7,905 nt of DNA from an uncultured Desulfobulbus sp. GTDB lineage: Bacteria; Desulfobacterota; Desulfobulbia; Desulfobulbales; Desulfobulbaceae. The notes beneath the pieces were generated by a model that made no database searches, had not been told where the DNA came from, and saw only the letters and a program-made list of their open reading frames with translations. Made by a program: the position numbers and the translations under genes. Below are positions 1 to 5,557 of this stretch, piece by piece; position 1 is the stretch's first letter; each line of letters opens with the position of its first letter. The stretch covers positions 1-7,905 of the forward strand of contig CAMNHX010000060.1 of the NCBI GenBank assembly GCA_946539945.1, read 5' to 3'.

Positions 1-1
1 G

Positions 2-364
2 GACAGGGACCAGAGGCAACTGACCCTCATGTCCCGTCAGGGCGCAGCCTCCATTCTGACCCGGGAAGGCGGGGCCGTGACGGAACAGCAGATCGGTCAG
101 GCCCTGATCGGCCAGTGGTTGAGCGGACCGGAGACCGGCCATGCCCGCCTGAACATCCAGCCCCTGCCAGGGGCTTCGTCCTACAGTCTGCGGCTCCTGA
201 GCCAAGGACAGGGCGAGACCACCTGCACCTTCACGGTTGTGGGCAAGGAACTGCTGGCCACCTTCCCCAACGGCTCGCAGGAGCGCATCCGCTTTGCCCT
301 CACAGGGAACAACCTGACACTCTCTTTCCCGCGTATGCCGGAGATCCGCTTCACGCGGCAATGA
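2..364 (+). CDS. C-terminal part of an exported-type two-domain protein (5' end outside window)
   Basis: The reading frame is open from base 2 with no stop before it, so the gene starts upstream of the window. A Met codon at 29 has no good ribosome binding site and would cut into a domain. The first 20 or so residues (RQLTLMSRQG... ILTRE) look like the last strands of one small beta domain. A short linker follows, then a complete second domain running from about LIGQWLSG to the C-terminus RFTRQ. The pattern L-x-G-x-W at the start, a TFPNG turn, then GNNLTLSF and a final hydrophobic-F-x-R strand recurs in both domains of the next two genes. This is therefore the first visible member of a tandem paralog family. 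The fold is probably a lipocalin-like or similar small beta barrel, by inference. The function is unknown. The stop lies 43 bases before the next start, consistent with an operon. Confidence 0.75.
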   Translation, partial: DRDQRQLTLMSRQGAASILTREGGAVTEQQIGQALIGQWLSGPETGHARLNIQPLPGASSYSLRLLSQGQGETTCTFTVVGKELLATFPNGSQERIRFALTGNNLTLSFPRMPEIRFTRQ

Positions 365-407
365 CCCTGCGGCAATCGCCGCCAACCTCTTCAAGGAGTG
401 TAGCATC

Positions 408-1241
408 ATGTTGATACGAACCCGTGTGAAAATTTCTTCAGTCCTGGCCTCTCTCCTGCTGGTTCTGCTGCTTGCCGCGCCTGTCCGGGCCGACCAGCCA
501 AACGTGCAGGCCCTGCAAGGTGCCTGGGCCGGAACCAACGGCACAGATACCATGCTCCTCATGTTCATGGGCAATGTCTGCGGTCTGGCCCTGAACAACC
601 AGCAGATGTACGGCGTCTGGAATCTTGCAGGCGACCGCCTCGACATACAGTTCCAGAACGGCAAAAACCTGTCGTACAGTGTGGTTTTACAGGGTGATAC
701 CCTCATTCTGGACGGCAGCGTGCAGCTGACCCGGCAAGCCATGCCGAATATGCCGGGCACACAACCGGGCAGCGGTGCAGGTACGGGTCTGCCTCAAGGC
801 GGTCAGCCGGGCGGCGCTCCCCAGGGCGGTCCTTGGGGTGGACAACCGCAAGGACCGCCCGGAGGTGGTGTGCCGGGGGGCGGCACCTGGGGCGGTCAAC
901 CGCAGGCTCAACCGGGTGGTGCGCCGCAGGGCGGTTCCTGGGGTGGTCCGCAGCAGCCTGCCATGGGCGCTACCCCTCTGGAAGGCAGCTGGTCAACCCA
1001 GATGCCACAGGGACGGCTTACCTTCCGCTTCATGGGGAATCGTTATGCCCAGTCCTTCAACGGGCAGCTCAACGAGGAGGGCGAGTTCAACTATCTGCCC
1101 GACGGTCGCCTGCAGTACCGCATCCTCAACGGGCAGGCCGCAGGTCAGAGTGGCGAGAACCGCGTCATGGTCAACGGCAACACGCTGACCTTCACCTGGG
1201 CCAACGGCATGAGCCTCGTGTTCATGCGCGACAGTCAGTGA
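408..1241 (+). CDS. Exported two-domain paralog with Gly/Pro/Gln-rich linker (277 aa)
   Basis: The start is well supported: AAGGAG at 393-398, nine bases before ATG. Residues 1-28 form a Sec signal peptide (basic n-region, a Leu-rich core at about 11-24, then PVRA/D cleavage). The N-terminal domain, about residues 34-116, begins QALQGAWAG and ends LTRQAMPNMP; it holds one Cys (58). Residues 117-187 are a low-complexity linker rich in G, P, Q and W. The C-terminal domain, about 190-277, starts PLEGSW and ends LVFMRDSQ. Both domains share the scheme L-x-G-x-W, an F-M-G-N hairpin, GxTLxxx and a closing hydrophobic strand, which points to internal duplication. The protein should act in the periplasm or outside the cell. 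It sits between two paralogs and is probably cotranscribed with the first. I do not recognise a named family; a lipocalin-like ligand-binding or structural role is only a guess. Confidence 0.85.
   Translation: MLIRTRVKISSVLASLLLVLLLAAPVRADQPNVQALQGAWAGTNGTDTMLLMFMGNVCGLALNNQQMYGVWNLAGDRLDIQFQNGKNLSYSVVLQGDTLILDGSVQLTRQAMPNMPGTQPGSGAGTGLPQGGQPGGAPQGGPWGGQPQGPPGGGVPGGGTWGGQPQAQPGGAPQGGSWGGPQQPAMGATPLEGSWSTQMPQGRLTFRFMGNRYAQSFNGQLNEEGEFNYLPDGRLQYRILNGQAAGQSGENRVMVNGNTLTFTWANGMSLVFMRDSQ
756..968 (+). repeat. Low-complexity linker with a duplicated 48-base unit
   Basis: This segment encodes residues 117-187 of the second paralog. The best-defined repeat is the 16-residue stretch beginning QPGGAPQGG, seen at 804-851 and again at 909-956; between them lies another GGGTWGGQPQ element. 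At the DNA level the copies are diverged (different third codon positions), so this is an old coding duplication and not a fresh tandem array. The Trp and Gln spaced between glycines suggest a flexible or weakly adhesive linker between the two folded domains. Confidence 0.7.
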
Positions 1242-1402
1242 CAGCTTGGAAGCAGGAGCGGCAAGGCCCTTTGGTCAGAACCTGTTCCCTCGTTGCCGCC
1301 CTGGGTGTTGTGTCCCTCTTGCAAAACGACAGGAGATGCGCACAGATGCCGGGCAGGGATCACGGTTCTGTCCGGAGCTTTCCGGAAACCACAGAAGACA
1401 CG

Positions 1403-1430
1403 GCTGGCGCGGTCAGCTTGCCGCGCCAGC
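1403..1430 (+). promoter_or_regulatory. Perfect 10-bp hairpin in the leader of the third paralog
   Basis: GCTGGCGCGG at 1403-1412 is exactly complementary to CCGCGCCAGC at 1421-1430, with an 8-base loop. A further G-T pair (1402/1431) is possible. No T-run follows, so it is not an ordinary terminator. It ends seven bases before the ribosome binding site of the gene at 1451. Possible roles are a processing or mRNA-stability stem between operon genes, or translational control. The role is inferred; the stem itself is seen directly. Confidence 0.6.
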
Positions 1431-1450
1431 TCCACAGAGAGGAGACAACC

Positions 1451-2200
1451 ATGCAAACAATGCCCAAACACTCGCGGTTTTTCATGCTGCCAGCCCTGTT
1501 GCTGCTCTTGCTGTGTCCTTTCGCAACGCCAGTCCGGGCAAATATGCCCCTCAACCCGCAGGCACTGCAGGGCGCGTGGGCGGGAAGCAACGGCAGGGAC
1601 AGCATCATCCTCATGTTCATGGGGTCCAACTGCGGCATGGGTCTGAACGGCCAGCAACTGTACGGTATGTGGAATCTTGTGGGAAACCGCATCAACATAC
1701 AGTTCCAGAACGGCCAAAGTCTGTCCTACACTGCGGCCCTGCAAGGCGATACCCTTGTGCTGGACGGCAATATGCGGCTAAACCGTCAGGCCATGCCCAA
1801 TATGCCTGCGGTGCAACAGGGCGGATGGGGACAGCCGCAACAACAGCCACAGGGCGGCGGCTGGGGTCAGCCACAGCAGCAAGCGCAGGGCGGCGGAGTC
1901 CAGCCACCGCAACCGGGCTTTGGTAGCGCCCCTGGTCCGCTGGAAGGCCGTTGGGTCTGGGTACACAGTACCCCAAACAGGTCCATGGGCTTTGTGTTCT
2001 CGGGCAACAGGTTTTCCTCATGGATGCCTGATCGGAGCGCTACGGGAACCTACACGGTCTCTGGCGGGCGTCTGATCATGCAGCACGAAACCGGCCCGGA
2101 TGCCGGAAAGACCGACAACCTGGCTGTCGAAGTGCAGGGCAATCTGCTCTACATCGGCGTGCAACCGGACAATCCGCCTATTGTCTTCGCACGCCAATGA
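1451..2200 (+). CDS. Exported two-domain paralog with GGWGQPQQQ linker (249 aa)
   Basis: AGAGGAG at 1438-1444, six bases before ATG 1451, and a signal peptide starting right there fix this start, although the frame is open far upstream. Residues 1-30 form the signal peptide (Leu-rich core, PVRA/N cleavage). The N-terminal domain, about 36-117, matches that of the preceding gene very closely: in a hand alignment from QALQGAW to AMPNMP, 57 of 83 residues are identical, including the single Cys. The linker (about 118-160) has two copies of GGWGQPQQQ(P/A)QG. The C-terminal domain, about 163-249, starts PLEGRW and ends IVFARQ, but differs strongly from that of the neighbour. The product is probably periplasmic or secreted. 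The function is unknown. A 209-base gap with a strong hairpin separates it from the preceding gene; the next gene follows after only 29 bases. Confidence 0.85.
   Translation: MQTMPKHSRFFMLPALLLLLLCPFATPVRANMPLNPQALQGAWAGSNGRDSIILMFMGSNCGMGLNGQQLYGMWNLVGNRINIQFQNGQSLSYTAALQGDTLVLDGNMRLNRQAMPNMPAVQQGGWGQPQQQPQGGGWGQPQQQAQGGGVQPPQPGFGSAPGPLEGRWVWVHSTPNRSMGFVFSGNRFSSWMPDRSATGTYTVSGGRLIMQHETGPDAGKTDNLAVEVQGNLLYIGVQPDNPPIVFARQ
1820..1891 (+). repeat. Two tandem 36-base coding repeats (GGWGQPQQQ-type)
   Basis: Two adjacent 12-codon units at 1820-1855 and 1856-1891 encode GGWGQPQQQPQG and GGWGQPQQQAQG; a degenerate third unit (GGVQPPQPG) follows. They form the interdomain linker of the third paralog. 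The DNA copies are similar but not identical. Units of this kind can gain or lose copies, so length variation between strains is plausible. Confidence 0.75.
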
Positions 2201-2229
2201 GGAAAGGTCTGTCTTTTGAAGGCAGCGCC

Positions 2230-2628
2230 ATGAAGCGACACATCATCCTCTTGTTGCTGTCCGTCGCGTTGAACCTGTTGCTTGGGACAACCGGCATCCT
2301 GGTTCCTGCCTTCGCGTCAGCAGAAACACCACCTGCCAACTGCGCGGCCTATCCGGTTGCGCCGCTACGCGACAGCTGCGAGAATGCGCGGAAGTTCAGC
2401 TTGTCCCTTGGCGTAACTCAGGAGATTGAGTATCTGGCAGCCCGGGAATACGGCTTCAGCTTCTGCGGCGTGCAACCGGATACGCTTTTCCGCCAGCAGG
2501 TGGCAGATCGACTGGCCCAGGACGCCCGTCTGCGTGCCCTGTACAACGAACATCTGGCCTTGCTCAAGCACCGCTGTATTTACGATCCTGACGGTTGGTG
2601 TCGAAGTATGGGTTTCCAACGACGCTGA
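2230..2628 (+). CDS. Small exported protein with five cysteines, unknown function (132 aa)
   Basis: Two starts are possible. ATG 2197 would overlap the upstream stop (ATGA) but has no ribosome binding site and would add a polar extension ahead of the signal peptide. ATG 2230 has GAAGG at 2218-2222 at good spacing and begins directly with a signal peptide (MKRH, then a Leu-rich core, PAFASA/E cleavage at about residue 31). I prefer 2230. The mature part of about 100 residues has Cys at 38, 50, 79, 116 and 124. Four could form two disulfides, leaving one free. It looks mainly helical (EIEYLAAREYG, LAQDARLRALYNEHLALLKHR) and ends DGWCRSMGF. I do not recognise a family. It is likely the last gene of the operon of exported paralogs, given the short gap to the gene before. 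Confidence 0.75.
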   Translation: MKRHIILLLLSVALNLLLGTTGILVPAFASAETPPANCAAYPVAPLRDSCENARKFSLSLGVTQEIEYLAAREYGFSFCGVQPDTLFRQQVADRLAQDARLRALYNEHLALLKHRCIYDPDGWCRSMGFQRR

Positions 2629-2922
2629 ACGGTTTTGTTAGCCCGGACGACGCGCCTTTCCCCTTTTTCAGGGCAGTGTTTACTTTGTTTTTTTGAAAAT
2701 GGAGTGCCGGAAACCCGGCTCTTCCGGGAGGAAGGCAGAATGCTCCGCTAACGAATAAAAAATCAAAGTGAAAGCGCTCTAAAAAGACAAAACTGAAATG
2801 CTGTAATCCAATACAGCCCCCAAAACAAAAACCCTCTCCCGCGTTAGCGGGAGAGGGCCTGACCAGGGAAAAAGCCTGAAAGGAGACAAAAAGCCTTTTC
2901 CCTTCAGAGTCTGCTGGAAGAC
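2629..2922. other. AT-rich convergent intergenic region
   Basis: No gene is supported in these 294 bases between two converging genes. The stretch is visibly richer in A and T than its surroundings, mainly at 2680-2700 and 2755-2830. It contains a clear minus-strand terminator at 2822-2857. A second, smaller inverted repeat, GCTGTA/TACAGC, lies at 2800-2817 and could back it up. A short GC stem, GCCGG/CCGGC, lies at about 2707-2720. I found no convincing plus-strand terminator for the operon ending at 2628. Confidence 0.6.
2822..2857 (-). terminator. Intrinsic terminator for the minus-strand small exported protein gene
   Basis: Read on the minus strand, CCCTCTCCCGC is followed by a four-base loop (TAAC) and GCGGGAGAGGG, a perfect 11-bp stem at 2832-2857. 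It then runs into TTTTTGTTTTG (2831 down to 2821). This is a textbook rho-independent terminator, 66 bases past the stop of the gene at 2923-3177. Confidence 0.92.
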
Positions 2923-3177
2923 TTACTTCTTCAGCGCCTTCCACTCTTCAATGGTCGCCTTGCACTCTGGGGTCGCCTTGTCGATGTTGGCGTCAGCGCA
3001 GGCCCGACGCCCGCCTCCGCCCATTTTCACCTCGGCGCAGGGACCGCCAGGAGCAATCATGGCTGCGCAGTCTTTCTCAAATTTCGCCCGATTTGCCAGA
3101 TCAGCGGCATCTTCATCTGCGGCAAACGCGGGAACGCTCAAGAAGAGAACTGCACACAACGCAACAAGTGTTTTCAT
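2923..3177 (-). CDS. Small exported four-cysteine protein, unknown function (84 aa)
   Basis: The gene has its own strong terminator and a GGAGGT ribosome binding site (3181-3186) just before ATG, so it is very probably real despite its size. Residues 1-19 form a compact signal peptide (MKTLVALCAVLFLSVPAFA, cleaved before ADED). The mature protein of about 65 residues has Cys at 37, 47, 60 and 72, spaced C-x9-C-x12-C-x11-C, and a GGGG-R-R turn between the middle pair. The even number suggests two disulfides in the periplasm. The charged ends (DEDAAD..., ...EEWKALKK) suggest helices. I recognise no named family. It lies 144 bases downstream of the transglycosylase gene on the same strand. No clear terminator separates them, but a candidate promoter and a dyad lie in the gap, so it may be transcribed on its own. 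Confidence 0.85.
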   Translation of the reverse strand: MKTLVALCAVLFLSVPAFAADEDAADLANRAKFEKDCAAMIAPGGPCAEVKMGGGGRRACADANIDKATPECKATIEEWKALKK

Positions 3178-3207
3178 ACTACCTCCATGAGTTTATGAAC
3201 AACCTGC

Positions 3208-3227
3208 ACGCTTCCCAACTGAAGCGT
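3208..3227 (-). promoter_or_regulatory. 7-bp perfect dyad in the leader of the small four-cysteine protein gene
   Basis: ACGCTTC (3208-3214) and GAAGCGT (3221-3227) are exact inverted repeats around a 6-base centre. On the minus strand a TATAGT at 3241-3236 could be a -10 box, which would put the dyad just after the transcription start. The matching -35 (TTTCCT at 3264-3259) is poor. The dyad could be a repressor operator or a 5' mRNA stem. The dyad is seen directly; promoter and role are inferred. Confidence 0.4.
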
Positions 3228-3321
3228 ATGGCAATACTATACTCCAATTTTTGCAAAGAGGAAAGACAGAAAGTGCAATCATCCGGGAGACAAACGCTTT
3301 TCCCTGCTGTTCCCCGTACCG

Positions 3322-4542
3322 TTACTGCGCCAGCGTGCGCACCAGATAGTTGGCTGGCACCTTGCGTTTGCCAGAGACCACCGGCGCCTGCAAGGCCGGA
3401 TTCAGGCGGAGAAAGGTCTTGCGATCCAGATTGTGGCGGGCGCAGAGCGTGGCCACAGAGGTTTCGCTTCCCAGTCGGTAACTGCGGAGATCATCCGGTC
3501 TGTCCTGGGCGAATCCGCTCTGCTCCAGCTGCTTGGCCACCCGCATGGCAGCCAGAAACTCCGAATAAAAGTTGCGGGCCGCAAATTTGAAATACCCGCC
3601 AGAGTAGTACTTGAAGATCTGTTCATACGAACCGTACTCATTCTTGGCCCGGACCATGCCTGCCCGACCATAGTTGTAGGCGGTCAGAGCTAGGGGCCAG
3701 CTTCCCAGCGCCTGATAGTTGCCCTTGAGAAACCGTGCTGCCGCACGGGAAGCAATGTAGGGATCAAAGCGCTCATCCACCAGCGAGTTGACAACCATGT
3801 AGTCCTTGGCAGTGCCCTTGGTGAACTGCCAAAGCCCGTAGGCTCCAACCTTGCTGCCTGCCTTGGGGTTGAAGGAAGACTCCACGTGCGGCAGGTAGGC
3901 CAGTTCCTGGGGCAGGTTCTCTCTGGCCAGGACCTCCCGGATATAGGGCATGTACTTGCCTGAACGCCGCACACCCTCAAGAAAACGGTCTTTCTGACCA
4001 ATCTGCACGCGCAGGTTTTCCCGAGCCTGGATCAGGCTGGAGGCCGGCTCTCCGTCAAAGAGTTCCGCAACGTGGCGCTCCTGTTTTGTGCGCGGCTCAC
4101 CGCCTTCAGCCAGATAGGACAGGAGATCGGCAAGACGCGCCTTGGCCCGGCTGGTCCGCTCTTCGTTGCGCTGATGCCCGCCTGGCGCGTTGCGGTCTTC
4201 CAGTTCCACGACCGCATACACTTTGGAGAGATCGCGCGAGTCGTGCAAAACCGCCTGTCTGGTGGTATAGCGGCTGTAGATGTCCTCCCAGAAGGCCACG
4301 TTGGCCTCAATGGCCGGATACAGAGGAAAGGCTTCGGAAGAGGTGCTTGCTGTCCGCGCATCCGGGTACTTGACGCCCAGCGTGCCGAATTTGGAGGAAT
4401 GGCGGCGGGACGAGGAAGTACACCCAGAGACCACAACCACGGCCAGCAGGATCAGAACAGTCAGAAGCCACAGTGTCTTTGGCAGGCGCTGTCCGGCCTT
4501 TATGTAATTCAGGAAAGACGAAAACCACATGTACACACCCAT
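3322..4542 (-). CDS. Lytic murein transglycosylase, GH23 (SLT) lipoprotein, MltD-like (406 aa)
   Basis: The enzyme cleaves the MurNAc-GlcNAc bond of peptidoglycan, leaving 1,6-anhydro-MurNAc, at the membrane face of the periplasm. An N-terminal hydrophobic segment (about 24-38) ends in the lipobox VSGC, so Cys41 should be lipidated. The SLT domain spans about 195-330. Glu221 in VESSFNP is the expected catalytic acid, followed by YGLWQF (235-240) and AYNYG (288-292), all typical GH23 motifs. Residues about 355-403 (SETSVATLCARHNL, LRLNPAL) look like a diverged LysM-type peptidoglycan-binding module. It is somewhat shorter than E. coli MltD, with a long region before the catalytic domain. ATG 4542 has AAGGG (4555-4551) eight bases upstream; ATG 4530 is an alternative with a weaker site. 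Either start overlaps the divergent Nudix gene. Confidence 0.93.
   Translation of the reverse strand: MGVYMWFSSFLNYIKAGQRLPKTLWLLTVLILLAVVVVSGCTSSSRRHSSKFGTLGVKYPDARTASTSSEAFPLYPAIEANVAFWEDIYSRYTTRQAVLHDSRDLSKVYAVVELEDRNAPGGHQRNEERTSRAKARLADLLSYLAEGGEPRTKQERHVAELFDGEPASSLIQARENLRVQIGQKDRFLEGVRRSGKYMPYIREVLARENLPQELAYLPHVESSFNPKAGSKVGAYGLWQFTKGTAKDYMVVNSLVDERFDPYIASRAAARFLKGNYQALGSWPLALTAYNYGRAGMVRAKNEYGSYEQIFKYYSGGYFKFAARNFYSEFLAAMRVAKQLEQSGFAQDRPDDLRSYRLGSETSVATLCARHNLDRKTFLRLNPALQAPVVSGKRKVPANYLVRTLAQ
4479..4508 (+). promoter_or_regulatory. Candidate promoter of the Nudix gene inside the transglycosylase gene
   Basis: TTGGCA at 4479-4484 and TGTAAT at 4503-4508 are separated by 18 bases; each matches five of six positions of the sigma-70 consensus. 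It lies within the codons for the signal peptide of the opposite-strand lipoprotein. The start point would fall near 4515, giving a leader of only about 14 bases before ATG 4529, so part of the AGGAAA site (4511-4516) might not be transcribed. Because of that tension the call is tentative. Confidence 0.4.
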
Positions 4543-5011
4543 TATCGGAACCCTTGGCTATATTCTTTCGCCCTCTGGCAGGGAAACCCTGCTGGTCCAC
4601 CGCATTGCCCGCAAGGGCGACCAGCATTTCGGAAAATATAACGGTTTGGGCGGCAAAATGGAAGCAGGCGAAGATGTTTTCACCTGCATGACCCGGGAAA
4701 TCCGGGAAGAAAGCGGTCTCATCTGCACAGCCATGCAGCTGCGTGGAACCATCAACTGGACAGGTTTTGGACCGCAGGGCGAGGACTGGCTGGGCTTTGT
4801 CTTCCTGATTACCGCCTACGAAGGCGAACCAATCAGCCGCAACAGCGAGGGTGAGTTGCTGTGGCATCCGGTGGACCGACTGCTGGACCTGCCCATGTGG
4901 GAAGGTGACAGGTATTTCCTGCCCCTCGTCTTTGACGGTGATCCCAGACCCTTTCACGGTTATATGCCCTATCAGGGCGGCCATCCCCTGTCCTGGACCT
5001 TCAGGCGCTGA
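4529..5011 (+). CDS. Nudix hydrolase, MutT/MTH1-like (8-oxo-dGTP diphosphatase type) (160 aa)
   Basis: A perfect Nudix box spans residues 42-64: G42-x5-E48-x7-R56-E57-I58-x-E60-E61-x-G63-L64. The glutamates of REIREE bind the metals that drive hydrolysis of a nucleoside diphosphate linked to another group. The N-terminus TPIIGTLGYIL and the GKYNGLGGK lead-in resemble 8-oxo-dGTP-cleaving MutT/MTH1 proteins, which clean oxidised nucleotides from the pool; the exact substrate is inferred. The length is normal for a single-domain Nudix enzyme. Because the first beta strand begins right at MYTP, the start at 4529 is the sensible one; AGGAAA at 4511-4516 is a plausible, slightly distant ribosome binding site. 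The start overlaps the 5' end of the divergent transglycosylase gene. A 6S-like RNA gene follows downstream with its own promoter. Confidence 0.93.
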   Translation: MYTPIIGTLGYILSPSGRETLLVHRIARKGDQHFGKYNGLGGKMEAGEDVFTCMTREIREESGLICTAMQLRGTINWTGFGPQGEDWLGFVFLITAYEGEPISRNSEGELLWHPVDRLLDLPMWEGDRYFLPLVFDGDPRPFHGYMPYQGGHPLSWTFRR

Positions 5012-5049
5012 AATTTGTGGCGCAAGCGATGCTTTCGACAATCTCCCGG

Positions 5050-5077
5050 TGGACTAATGCGGGAAATCGGGTATAGT
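5050..5077 (+). promoter_or_regulatory. Promoter of the 6S-like RNA
   Basis: TGGACT (5050-5055) and TATAGT (5072-5077) are separated by 16 bases and match four and five of six sigma-70 consensus positions. The predicted start, about 5083-5085, lies just upstream of the closing stem of the RNA. The box is close behind the Nudix stop and faces the RNA gene. Confidence 0.6.
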
Positions 5078-5083
5078 GAGGCG

Positions 5084-5265
5084 CAAAGTATGAAGTGCCC
5101 TGCGCTGTTGGTGATCGGTGAAGTATTAAGCCAACTCTGTATGCAAGGGCAGCCTTGCGGCTGCACGACGGGAAGCTCTCCGCTTGCCTGACGCAGTCCT
5201 GGCCTGCCCACCTAATTCAATTAGGTTTAATCATTTTGCCGACACGGCAGCGCGGGGTTTTTTTT
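5084..5265 (+). ncRNA. ssrS: 6S RNA (regulator of housekeeping RNA polymerase)
   Basis: Hand folding gives one long rod of about 180 nt, the size of known 6S RNAs. The closing stem pairs 5098-5107 (CCCTGCGCTG) with 5248-5257 (CAGCGCGGGG), with one G-U; the next bases are eight T's (5258-5265), so the stem doubles as terminator. The rod continues with 5108-5112/5238-5242 and then 5125-5132/5224-5231 (eight pairs). A central bubble lies between 5133-5146 and 5210-5223. The apical arm starts with GGGCAG/CTGCCC (5147-5152/5204-5209), goes on through CTGC/GCAG (5161-5164/5193-5196), and ends in AAGC/GCTT (5173-5176/5182-5185). 6S RNA mimics an open promoter and sequesters sigma-70 holoenzyme in stationary phase. 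The position just upstream of rny agrees with what I recall for related bacteria. The identity rests on structure and context, not on a database match. Confidence 0.8.
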
Positions 5266-5312
5266 GATAGTGATCCCTCAAACGCCAGGCGGCGTCCAGG
5301 GAAGAGGTGCTC

Positions 5313-5331
5313 AAGCCGTCCCCGGCTTTTT
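5313..5331 (+). terminator. Small terminator-like hairpin after the 6S RNA
   Basis: AAGCCG (5313-5318), loop TCCC, CGGCTT (5323-5328), then three further T's. The stem is short but perfect. It could be a second terminator catching read-through from the 6S gene, or part of a larger leader structure. Confidence 0.45.
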
Positions 5332-5520
5332 CAGATATCAGAGAGTAGTGTGGCGGCCCGCTCCAGGGTCGCACAGACGCCGCAGCGGCACGATCCCGCG
5401 TCCGTTGCAGGAGGAAATGCAGACAGCCCCGTCTGAACCCTGACGCTGAAAAAATGCCTGTCGCGCCCCTGCGGCAGGTTCAGCAACCGCACCGCTTGTT
5501 CCCCGGAGTTCGTCAGCCCG

Positions 5521-5557
5521 CCACCGGAACAGTTCCTGTTCCTGCGTGGTCTTTTTT
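5521..5557 (+). terminator. Terminator-like hairpin 24 bases upstream of rny (possible attenuator)
   Basis: CCAC (5521-5524) pairs with GTGG (5546-5549), and inside it GGAACAG (5526-5532) pairs perfectly with CTGTTCC (5536-5542) around a TTC loop. The stem is followed by TCTTTTTT (5550-5557). Only 24 bases remain before ATG 5582, too few for a promoter of rny. If it terminates, it should do so conditionally. Confidence 0.65.

Noticed and set aside
804..956. Repeats in the linker as a CRISPR-like or mobile array
   Set aside because: The repeats are in frame within a protein, diverged at third codon positions, and lack regular spacers.
833..1450. Long plus-strand open frame running through the second paralog and the gap into the third
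   Set aside because: Up to 1241 it is an out-of-frame reading of a gene with a clear signal peptide and ribosome binding site. In the gap it has no ribosome binding site and would place a polar extension ahead of the signal peptide of the third paralog.
2197..2229. ATG overlapping the stop of the third paralog as start of the next gene
   Set aside because: It lacks a ribosome binding site and delays the signal peptide; ATG 2230 fits better.
2781..2793. 13-base string shared in inverse orientation with 7203-7215 as ends of a mobile element
   Set aside because: It is low-complexity T-rich sequence with no transposase or target duplication, so it is probably coincidence.
4307..5041. 244-codon minus-strand open frame across the Nudix gene and the transglycosylase start
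   Set aside because: It overlaps two convincing genes in other frames and shows no motif.
5409..5443. Possible leader peptide (AGGAGG then ATG, eight codons)
   Set aside because: The AGGAGG lies only two bases before the ATG, too close for normal initiation, and the peptide shows no regulatory codon run.
5330..5520. tRNA, SRP RNA or a known riboswitch in the rny leader
   Set aside because: No T-loop, no SRP GGAAG/AGCAG signature and no familiar aptamer core could be found by eye; left as an unnamed structured region.
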